Origin: Leptospira wolffii serovar Khorat str. Khorat-H2
Lineage (GTDB): Bacteria > Spirochaetota > Leptospiria > Leptospirales > Leptospiraceae
Assembly (NCBI RefSeq): GCF_000306115.2
Contig: NZ_AKWX02000020.1
Span: 124,001 to 188,000, forward strand
Length of the DNA: 64,000 bases
Direction of reading: 5' to 3'
The notes beneath the pieces were generated by a model, which was not told where the DNA came from, ran no database searches, and saw only the letters and a list, made by a program, of their open reading frames with translations. Below are positions 58,169 to 64,000 of this stretch, in pieces (the stretch's first letter is position 1; each line of letters opens with the position of its first letter). A program made the translations under genes and the position numbers.

Positions 58169-59561
58169 TTCTAAAATGAGGGCGCCCAGATTCGTTTCGA
58201 TTCTAGGCCTCGGATTCGGAGATTGCGGGAAAGGATTATTCACGGATTTCCTAACTCGCAACTGGAATGCGGATACGATCGTTCGCTTTAATGGGGGAGC
58301 GCAAGCGGGTCATAACGTAGTTCTCCCCGATGGACGACATCATACTTTTTCCCAATTCGGAGCGGGAACCTTCGTCTCCGGTGTGGAAACCATACTGGCA
58401 AGTCCTGTATTAGTGCATCCAGGAGGTCTGCTAGTCGAGGCGGAGTTTTTAAAACGCAAGGGAGTAAACGATGCGCTGGACCGTCTGAATATCGATTCCC
58501 GGTGTAGAATTGTGACTCCTTTCCACCAGGCCGCAGGACGATTGAGGGAGCTCCTCCAAAAAGAGAACAGGCACGGAACTTGCGGAGTAGGAATCGGAGA
58601 AACAGTGCGGTATTTCCTAGCTCATCCGGATTCCACATTATATTATAATGATTTGAACTTTTTAAATAATAGTTTGGAAAAAGCGGAAGAGATTCGGATC
58701 AAACTACTCTCCGAATTTTCGGAAATAGAATCCAAAAACGAAGAAGCCGTCCGAATCGAATTGCGAATCCTACAAGATTCAGGCCTGGCCAAAGATTGGC
58801 TGCACTCTATTTCCCCGCTTACAAGGAAAATTATACCCTCCGACGAGGAAAGAATCCGTAAAAAACTTCATTCTTCCCAAAGAACCGTTTTTGAAGGCGC
58901 TCAAGGAATTCTATTGGACGAATACTTCGGTTTTCATCCTCATACAACCTGGAGTAGCACTCACGCTGACGCTTTGGATAGATTGTCCGAAGAATGGGAA
59001 CTTCCCGAATCGATCTCACATTTTGGGGTTCTTAGAACTTATACCACCCGACATGGAGAAGGACCTCTTCCTTCTTACGATCCTGATTTGCGTTTTTCCG
59101 AAATACATAATTTAAGCGAAGGATGGCAGGGAGAATTTCGCTTCGGCCATCCGGATGAAGTTCTTATACGTTATGCGTTGTCTTGTGCAGGAAATATCAA
59201 AGGACTTCTCGTCAGTCATTTGGACGTTTTTTCGAAAGGAAACTCCCTACGATGGAATCGCGCCTATGAATCCGATAGAATGGGAAGAGAATTTTCCTTT
59301 TTACGAATGGAAGAGGGCGATCCAAGCAAGATAGTCGCTATTTCCCCCGAAAGAAGGGGGGATTTGCAGAAGCAAATGCAAAGAACGGAATTTTTACGAC
59401 AAGCGATCCCCGTTTACGAGAAAAATCCGATTCTTTCCGATTCGGATTTTTTAGAGAGATTGAAGAATGCCACGGATCTACCCGTTCTTTTCGGTTCTTA
59501 CGGCAACACTTACGAAACGATAAAGCCTATCGGAGCATTGGAAAGTGTTTCTCGACCTTGA
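58161..59561 (+). CDS. Diverged adenylosuccinate-synthetase-like (PurA paralogue) protein
   Basis: A 466-residue relative of PurA, which joins IMP and aspartate using GTP. Conserved landmarks: GDCGKGLFTDF (Asp21 and Lys24; canonical is GDEGKGK), GGAQAGHN (His51), HGTCGVGIGET (138-148), VFEGAQGILLDEYFG (244-249 FEGAQG) and RTYTTRHGEGPLP (292-304). It departs from the norm in the first loop (Glu to Cys), in the arginine-rich IMP site (GRRRRTG becomes GEFRFGH), and in KLDV becoming HLDV. It may use another nucleotide or acid, or act as a sensor. TTG 58161 overlaps the VWA stop; an ATG at 58176 is an alternative. True purA, if present, is elsewhere in the genome. Confidence 0.82.
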   Translation: MTDSKMRAPRFVSILGLGFGDCGKGLFTDFLTRNWNADTIVRFNGGAQAGHNVVLPDGRHHTFSQFGAGTFVSGVETILASPVLVHPGGLLVEAEFLKRKGVNDALDRLNIDSRCRIVTPFHQAAGRLRELLQKENRHGTCGVGIGETVRYFLAHPDSTLYYNDLNFLNNSLEKAEEIRIKLLSEFSEIESKNEEAVRIELRILQDSGLAKDWLHSISPLTRKIIPSDEERIRKKLHSSQRTVFEGAQGILLDEYFGFHPHTTWSSTHADALDRLSEEWELPESISHFGVLRTYTTRHGEGPLPSYDPDLRFSEIHNLSEGWQGEFRFGHPDEVLIRYALSCAGNIKGLLVSHLDVFSKGNSLRWNRAYESDRMGREFSFLRMEEGDPSKIVAISPERRGDLQKQMQRTEFLRQAIPVYEKNPILSDSDFLERLKNATDLPVLFGSYGNTYETIKPIGALESVSRP

Positions 59562-59568
59562 ACTCGAA

Positions 59569-60201
59569 TCATGCTTTCCTATTCCTACTTATCCATCGAA
59601 CTAGAATGCTTAAAAAAATAATTCCAGCCGCAGGCAACCAGATCCACAGCAATTCCGATCGTAAAACGATCCGACCTCTTTCGGTTAGAAAATTCTTTAA
59701 ACCGATAGGAGAAACCCGAATCGGACGATGAGCAAAGAAGATTCTTTCCGAGTCCCAAGGAATCCAAAATCCTACTCCTAAACCTCCTGTCGTCATAGCG
59801 TCCAAAAGTCCGTGAGATAAAATCGAAACGAATAGGAATAGAAAGATCGCCAAGCCGGGCGCTTGAAAGAACCTCTTTGCAAGGACGGCAAATAAGGAAA
59901 GAAGCGCCCCGAACATAATGGAATGCGTAAATCCCCTATGCCCCCAATCGCTTTCATAAGGAATTCCTAATTTGAAGGCTATAACGTCAAAATCGGGCAA
60001 AACGGAGAATAAGATTCCGAAAAGTAAAAGCGAGATCGGGATTCTCTTCCTACCGAATATGGAAAAAAGGGAGAACGGAACGGCGGGATGGGAGAGTATG
60101 GTAGGCAAATAGAAATCCGGGTATAGTTTAGCATAAAATCCTTTTAGGAAATAGGAAATCAAATCGATTTTCCTTAGGGGCGCCTCCTTCGATCCTTTCA
60201 T
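59569..60201 (-). CDS. Membrane-bound metal-dependent hydrolase, YdjM-like
   Basis: A 210-residue inner-membrane protein. Motifs PDFDVIAFKLGIPY, HRGFTHSIMFG and SHGLLDAMTTGG form the His/Asp site of the YdjM/LexA-regulated hydrolase family, in a four-to-five-helix protein (ISLLLFGILFSVLPD, LFAVLAKRF, LAIFLFLFVSILSHG, LLWIWLPAAGIIFLSILV). The substrate is unknown in the family. The start is unclear: ATG 60201 gives a 31-residue extension, while a TTG at 60108 gives the family-like MPTILSH start. It is converging on the PurA-like gene with seven bases between, and follows a region with nested inverted repeats. Confidence 0.8.
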   Translation of the reverse strand: MKGSKEAPLRKIDLISYFLKGFYAKLYPDFYLPTILSHPAVPFSLFSIFGRKRIPISLLLFGILFSVLPDFDVIAFKLGIPYESDWGHRGFTHSIMFGALLSLFAVLAKRFFQAPGLAIFLFLFVSILSHGLLDAMTTGGLGVGFWIPWDSERIFFAHRPIRVSPIGLKNFLTERGRIVLRSELLWIWLPAAGIIFLSILVRWISRNRKA

Positions 60202-60231
60202 CCTTCGACAAGCTAAAGGACTCAGGTCTCA

Positions 60232-60307
60232 GGACCGGGCTTTCCGCTCCGGTCCATTTATTCCCCTATAGGCTTAGAGAACATTATACTTATGGAATAA
60301 ATGGACC
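60232..60307. repeat. Nested inverted repeats, 14-bp perfect pair
   Basis: GGTCCATTTATTCC (60251-60264) and GGAATAAATGGACC (60294-60307) are perfect inverted copies 29 bases apart. The outer GGACC also pairs with CCGGTCC (60249-60255) against GGACCGG (60232-60238). The two pairings share GGTCC and exclude each other. The region sits between the SDR gene's 3' end and the YdjM-like gene's start. No gene is visible in it. Confidence 0.6.
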
Positions 60308-60345
60308 ACGCTTCAATCCTTGCCGCTCAGCTTATTCTTTTCTTT

Positions 60346-61095
60346 TTAACGATATCCTCCGGAAACGGAGATTTTTTCTCCCGTTAACCAAGCCGATTCT
60401 TCCGAAGCCAGGAATAAAGCGACCTTAGCCACATCGTCCGGACGCCCTATTCGTCCCAAAGGAGTTTTGGAAATCATAAGCTTTTCGAAATCGCTTCCTA
60501 TGATTCCCAGACTCTGAGCTCCTTCGGTATCGACCGGGCCGGGTGCGATCGTGTTCACTCTGATCTTTCTTGGGCTAAGTTCCAATGCGAGAACCTGAGA
60601 TAAGGAATCCAAGGCTCCTTTCGTAGACGCGTAAACTGAACCGTTAGGAGTGGGAATATCACTAATGATCGATCCGATATTAATAACGGAACCTCCTTCC
60701 GGGGGAAAATACTTAAGAGATTCCCTAGTCGCGAGAATCGGACCGAGTACGTTAGTATTCATCTCTCTGTGAAATTCTTCTTCGGTCACTTCTTCCAAAG
60801 GGGCGAATTGAAAGACCCCGGCGTTATTCACTAGAATATTTACCGAACCGAAGACTTTCTTCGTTTCCTCAAATAATCTTTTTACATCGGAGGATTTGGA
60901 CATATCACCCTGCACTGCGATAGCCTTTCCTCCCTCTCTTGCGATTTCCTGGACCACCTTATCGGCCCCTTCTTTGCTGGAGGAATAATTCACTACGACG
61001 GAGGCCCCCGCCGCTCCGAAACTCCTGGCAATGCCAGCACCAATCCCCTTCGAGGCGCCGGTTACGACCGCGACCTTTCCTTTCAATTGACTCAT
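60346..61095 (-). CDS. SDR-family short-chain dehydrogenase/reductase
   Basis: A 249-residue classical SDR. Cofactor motif TGASKGIGAGIARSFG, NNAGVFQFAP, the active-site Ser in INIGSIISD, and the Tyr/Lys pair in VYASTKGALDSL are all intact, plus the PGPVDTEG region. The basic first residues and the NYSSSKEGAD stretch suggest NADP preference. The substrate is unknown, probably a carbonyl compound. The ArsR gene upstream has a matching operator-like motif (CCATAGTTAGAC) in the promoter of this gene, so induction by a ligand or stress is likely. The start MSQLKGKVAVVTG has an AGGAGA site seven bases upstream. Confidence 0.9.
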   Translation of the reverse strand: MSQLKGKVAVVTGASKGIGAGIARSFGAAGASVVVNYSSSKEGADKVVQEIAREGGKAIAVQGDMSKSSDVKRLFEETKKVFGSVNILVNNAGVFQFAPLEEVTEEEFHREMNTNVLGPILATRESLKYFPPEGGSVINIGSIISDIPTPNGSVYASTKGALDSLSQVLALELSPRKIRVNTIAPGPVDTEGAQSLGIIGSDFEKLMISKTPLGRIGRPDDVAKVALFLASEESAWLTGEKISVSGGYR

Positions 61096-61125
61096 TGTTT
61101 TCTCCTAAACGAATATCGCTTTATT

Positions 61126-61192
61126 CCATAGTTAGACAATTATCGAAATGATATGTTCAGGTAGATTTGCTTTTGAAATGAATATTTCGATA
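61126..61192. promoter_or_regulatory. Operator-like region of the SDR gene
   Basis: CCATAGTTAGAC at 61126-61137 resembles CCATAGTTTAGAC at 61541-61553 before arsR. A separate 9-bp perfect inverted pair TATCGAAAT (61141-61149) and ATTTCGATA (61184-61192) lies next to it. Both are candidate ArsR binding sites. Confidence 0.5.
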
Positions 61193-61234
61193 GTTATAAA
61201 AATAATAAAAAGAGAATATACTTCAGTCTAGGAA

Positions 61235-61537
61235 TCAAATTTGAGAAAGTCTTTCCAAGTATGCATCGAACACCGGTCTGTTCATGGATAGATTCATGAA
61301 TTTTCCGTCCCTTGTGATTTCGACTAAACCGGCATTCTCCAGTTCCTTGATATGGTGTGATAACGTTGCGGGGCTGATTTTGTGTAATTCGTTGAGACAG
61401 CTGCAAGCGGTCGGTTCCTTGGAAGCACCGATTTGCTTTAGGATCTCCACTCGCCTAGGCTCGGCCAAAGCTTTGGAAATCCTGCTAAATTCCTTGTCGG
61501 TCAATCGAACCGTTTTTGACGCCGCCACTCTCTCCAT
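61235..61537 (-). CDS. ArsR-family winged-helix repressor
   Basis: A 100-residue ArsR-type regulator. The helix-turn-helix is in KISPATLSHHIKELENAGLVEI, followed by a wing (ITRDGKFMNLSMN). Cysteines occur in ACSCLNEL, close to the helix where some ArsR proteins bind metal, so a metal or thiol-reactive ligand is possible. It normally represses its own operon until it binds the ligand. It is on the same strand as the SDR gene, which is about 140 bases downstream, and a perfect TTTAGAC-GTCTAAA palindrome lies just before its ATG. I infer control of both genes. Confidence 0.88.
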   Translation of the reverse strand: MERVAASKTVRLTDKEFSRISKALAEPRRVEILKQIGASKEPTACSCLNELHKISPATLSHHIKELENAGLVEITRDGKFMNLSMNRPVFDAYLERLSQI

Positions 61538-61540
61538 AAT

Positions 61541-61566
61541 CCATAGTTTAGACGAATCTGTCTAAA
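61541..61566. promoter_or_regulatory. Palindromic operator upstream of arsR
   Basis: TTTAGAC (61547-61553) and GTCTAAA (61560-61566) form a perfect 7-6-7 palindrome nine bases before the arsR ATG. The left part is within CCATAGTTTAGAC, nearly repeated at 61126-61137. This fits ArsR self-regulation. Confidence 0.6.
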
Positions 61567-61629
61567 ACAATCCGGAGAAAGAAAGCAGAGCCGTAATTAG
61601 GCGTTCATGTAAACGGAAATATGGGAAGC

Positions 61630-62796
61630 TCAAGGCTTGCAACGCACCAGGCTTCCGTCGTTGCGGAAAAAGATTCGGACTTCCAATCCCTTCTGCGGAG
61701 CCACCGCATGGTAATCCAGCTTACATTCTTCTTCCTTGGGAGAGAACGGGTTTGCGGGAATCTTTTCCTTGGGGCACCAAAACCTTTCTTTTTCCGAATA
61801 ATACAATCTCCAGTCGGAGGGGACCAAAGGCTGGATACCTGCATCTAAAAACAAATTCCGGGAGAGTTCTTTGGGTTGATAAGGGCTACCCCCTCCGTGG
61901 ATCCCCACGAAGATATCCATTCTATCGTCCCGGATGTACTGGGGCGACCCGGTATCGTTTAAGCAAAAATAGCCGTCATGGTAACTTCCGTCGGGCATTC
62001 TGATTTTTTTCTCCCGGATTCCCGGAAGATAGGCTAACGCCCCGATGACCTTTGATTTATTGCAGCCCGTTATCTTAGATCCTAATTTTCCGCAGAAGTC
62101 TTTAAAGCCGACCGCTAAGGTTCGATACGGATAGACCTGGTAGCCGTGTCCCGCTCCCCAACCCCATTCCAGGTCGTACAACTCGTAGCGACCATCTCCT
62201 GCAAAATGGTATTTCTTTCCGTCTTTCGCGATTCCGCTCCCCTCCCATCGCACTTGCTCGAGGAAGCTCGCAGAGGCTCGGCCGATCTCCTTGCCAGAAG
62301 GAGAAAGGACCGCGATTTCAGTACCTGGAAAAGCCTCTTCCAAAGCTAAATGATAAAAGGTAGGATAATAGGCACCGAGACTTATGCTCGCATGAGAATC
62401 CAATCCTCTTAGATCTTCTTCCTGTAATAGAAATCGCAAAGCCTTGGGAGAATGGTCTCTTGCGGTCTGCATAGGCCGAAATCCATGTTGGTACGCCAAG
62501 GCCTTCAGATTCTTCTTAGGATAATGGCAGAGCCCGCGGGAATGTCTGATTTTCCAGAGCTCGGCTTCCGTTGGATATTCTTCCAAAATTACGGATTCTC
62601 CGTGAAAGATCCGAAACGATTCGCTTGCCGAGGAAGAATTGCATACGCATCCTTCCGAGGACTGCAAACAAAGGACTTTGGCGTAAACCGGCTGAGATTG
62701 GGAATTTAAGGGAAAAAGGAAAAAGTTGAGGAGAATGAGGACGAATATCCCGCTCCCTATGGGGAGCGGGACGAGATTCTTCCGAAAAGACGGCAA
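61630..62796 (-). CDS. Exported protein with 3D (MltA-like) domain
   Basis: About 388 residues from TTG 62796, one base after the H1-like gene's stop; longer frames to 62883 run into that gene. A signal follows (GIFVLILLNFFLFPLN, cleaved near SQSQ). The central region is not recognised, but the C terminus has GALAYLPGIREKKIRMPDGS and YFCLNDTGSPQYIRDDRMDIFVG, the Asp-containing double-psi barrel of 3D domains found in MltA-type peptidoglycan enzymes. Many cysteines (VLCLQSSEGCVCN, LCHYPK) suggest disulfides. It is probably periplasmic and acts on the cell wall or a sugar. The signal-coding part contains a perfect 10-bp hairpin. Confidence 0.78.
   Translation of the reverse strand: MPSFRKNLVPLPIGSGIFVLILLNFFLFPLNSQSQPVYAKVLCLQSSEGCVCNSSSASESFRIFHGESVILEEYPTEAELWKIRHSRGLCHYPKKNLKALAYQHGFRPMQTARDHSPKALRFLLQEEDLRGLDSHASISLGAYYPTFYHLALEEAFPGTEIAVLSPSGKEIGRASASFLEQVRWEGSGIAKDGKKYHFAGDGRYELYDLEWGWGAGHGYQVYPYRTLAVGFKDFCGKLGSKITGCNKSKVIGALAYLPGIREKKIRMPDGSYHDGYFCLNDTGSPQYIRDDRMDIFVGIHGGGSPYQPKELSRNLFLDAGIQPLVPSDWRLYYSEKERFWCPKEKIPANPFSPKEEECKLDYHAVAPQKGLEVRIFFRNDGSLVRCKP
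62748..62771 (-). terminator. Perfect 10-bp hairpin between the H1-like and 3D genes
   Basis: TCCCGCTCCC (62748-62757) and GGGAGCGGGA (62762-62771) pair perfectly around a TATG loop. It lies within the predicted signal-peptide coding part of the 3D gene and 27 bases after the H1-like stop. Without a T-tract it is more an attenuator or mRNA-processing element than a classical terminator. Confidence 0.5.
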
Positions 62797-62797
62797 C

Positions 62798-63073
62798 TTA
62801 GTTGTTGCTGTCTCCTTCGCTCGAACCGCCGAATCCTCCGGAAGGAAACAGGCTAGGAGCAGGCGTAGGCTCGGGAGTTGCAACCGGAGCTGCAGGACGT
62901 ACTACCGGTTTAGAAGCTGGCTTCTTAACCGCTTTCTTTACCGGCTTTTTAGCAACTTTTTTCTTAGCTGCTTTCTTTTTGGGGGCCTTGACGAGCTTTT
63001 TCTTAGCTACTTTCTTTTTCGCCGCTTTCTTCTTAGGTGCGGCTTTCTTCTTTGCTTTCTTCTTAGCTACCAT
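62798..63073 (-). CDS. Lysine-rich histone H1-like DNA-binding protein
   Basis: About 91 residues from ATG 63073, which has AAGGAG eight bases upstream; the longer frame to 63151 is less likely. The first 60 residues are Lys/Ala-rich repeats (VAKKKAKKKAAPKKKAAKKK, VAKKPVKKAVKKP), typical of eukaryote-like H1 tails in bacteria that bind and condense DNA. The rest is Pro/Ala/Gly/Ser-rich and acidic at the end (GGSSEGDSNN). It is abundant in Leptospira-like spirochaetes. It is followed directly by the 3D gene, separated by a hairpin overlap, so differential expression is likely. Confidence 0.88.
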   Translation of the reverse strand: MVAKKKAKKKAAPKKKAAKKKVAKKKLVKAPKKKAAKKKVAKKPVKKAVKKPASKPVVRPAAPVATPEPTPAPSLFPSGGFGGSSEGDSNN

Positions 63074-63223
63074 GGTAGATACTCCTTGTATCTGGGGGGA
63101 AATCTTTCCGTTATTCCTAGAGTAAATTTCCACTCGTAAGACTTCGACCAAAAAGAGTAAAACCTTTTTTCATTTTCTTTCTTTAAAGCATGCTAAACCA
63201 TTCGTAACGAAACATCGATTACA

Positions 63224-64000
63224 CTAACTCGCACTCAACGAGTACCCGAAACCGGGAAGACTCTCCTCCGGAGTTCTCAATCGATGGCTGATTAAGTACG
63301 TTTTCACTAGTCCTTTCCCTTTTACTTCGATCTTTCCCCTCTCAGTTAGAGCAAAATCGGAACGGATTAGATCCGCAGTCGATTCTGTGACTTGAATTTC
63401 GCCCGCGACTCCGTGGGATTCCATTCTACTGGCGAGATTCACGGCATCTCCCCAGATATCGTAGATGAATTTCTTAGTCCCGATGACTCCCGCAACCACC
63501 GGACCGGTATTGATGCCTATCCTCATACGCAATTTGGTACCCATTTTCTTAAGTCGAAAACGGGAAAGAATCTCCTTCATCTCCCATGCCATATGTGCTA
63601 CTAGCAATGGATGAGCCTCATTGGGTATCGGTAAGCCTCCCACCGCCATATAAGCGTCTCCGATGGTCTTAATCTTCTCCAAACTGTATTTCTCGGCCAA
63701 GGTATCGAAATGCGAAAAGACTTCGTTCAGAATTCTTACCACAGACTCGGGCTTCATGGAGGCCGAAAGACGAGTGAATTCCACGATATCCGCGAATAGA
63801 ATGGACACATTCGGGTAACTATCCGCGATGAGAGCGCTGCTACTCGATTTGGATTTCAATTCCTGAGCTATACTCTCCGGTAATACGTTCAAAAGAAGTT
63901 TCTCGGCCTTGTCCTGCTCGATTCTCACCCGATCGTAGGCCTCGGCAATCTCCGTCCTAGCCTTCTCATTCTCCGATAATGTAGTACGCACCTTATCCAA
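63224..64000 (-). CDS. Class III adenylate cyclase, C-terminal part (5' truncated by window edge)
   Basis: The visible 258 residues hold a coiled linker (RIEQDKAEKLLLNVLPESIAQ) and a complete class III cyclase domain. Metal Asp residues are in SILFADIVEFT and, in the second position, IGDAYMAVGG; the adenine-determining Lys and Asp are in EKIKTIGDAYM and YDIWGDAVNLASRM, with the transition-state Asn/Arg in NLASRM. It should make cAMP. The N-terminal sensor part lies outside the window, so the TTG at the edge is not a true start. Leptospira has many such cyclases. Confidence 0.93.
   Translation of the reverse strand: MDKVRTTLSENEKARTEIAEAYDRVRIEQDKAEKLLLNVLPESIAQELKSKSSSSALIADSYPNVSILFADIVEFTRLSASMKPESVVRILNEVFSHFDTLAEKYSLEKIKTIGDAYMAVGGLPIPNEAHPLLVAHMAWEMKEILSRFRLKKMGTKLRMRIGINTGPVVAGVIGTKKFIYDIWGDAVNLASRMESHGVAGEIQVTESTADLIRSDFALTERGKIEVKGKGLVKTYLISHRLRTPEESLPGFGYSLSAS

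Noticed and set aside
62802..63125. 107-residue plus-strand hydrophobic frame opposite the H1-like gene
   Set aside because: Antisense reading of lysine codons gives Phe/Leu runs; it is an artefact.

Overview
This window is a gene-dense, plasmid- and prophage-free stretch of a Leptospira chromosome. The assignment rests on the mix of gene families: a spirochaete-type set of TPR and FN3 periplasmic proteins, many short-signal lipoproteins, a lysine-rich H1-like protein, carD next to a PIN/TRAM protein, a caa3-like cytochrome oxidase with a cytochrome c domain fused to subunit II, and class III adenylate cyclases. The moderate GC content would suit an intermediate or saprophytic-clade species. 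I cannot name the species. I see no rRNA, tRNA, IS element or CRISPR array.

Layout. 1-3538: end of serC, a small secreted protein, rpiB and a LamG-like secreted protein. 3500-8087 (minus): a five-gene overlapping operon of two membrane sensor-like proteins, a TPR protein, a ribbon-helix-helix protein and a degenerate PIN protein. 8093-16592: an iPGM-like metalloenzyme, FN3/TPR proteins, a methyltransferase, two lipoproteins, mtaB and TPR proteins. 16662-22219 (minus): a lolC-lolD pair, a fused McsA/McsB-like protein and clpC. 22356-26836: membrane and lipoprotein genes and a ParA ATPase. 26950-35962: gatB, an AT-rich Fic island, a GNAT enzyme, a lipoprotein, dnaE and a histidine-kinase-like sensor. 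36141-38063: SPFH protein and M23 peptidase. 38098-42423: a sigma factor, an unknown protein, a CHAT protease and a Cys-rich YkgJ-like protein. 42479-47312: phasin-like protein, pckA, PIN/TRAM protein, carD, SPOR protein. 47472-54042: cytochrome oxidase operon (including a 52-residue small gene) facing the haem A synthesis genes ctaA-ctaB. 54194-59561: M48 peptidase, zinc-ribbon pseudokinase, VWA protein and a PurA paralogue. 59569-64000: membrane hydrolase, SDR enzyme with an ArsR regulator, 3D-domain protein, H1-like protein and a truncated adenylate cyclase.

The best candidates for undescribed biology are: (1) the zinc-ribbon pseudokinase / VWA / diverged adenylosuccinate-synthetase-like cassette; (2) the sigma factor / linker protein / CHAT protease operon, which has the logic of a protease-released sigma factor; (3) the single-chain McsA-McsB-like protein beside clpC with decayed kinase motifs; and (4) the RHH plus degenerate PIN pair closing a translationally coupled sensor operon. 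Several perfect inverted repeats (upstream of fic, arsR, carD and the cox genes, and at 60251-60307) look regulatory.
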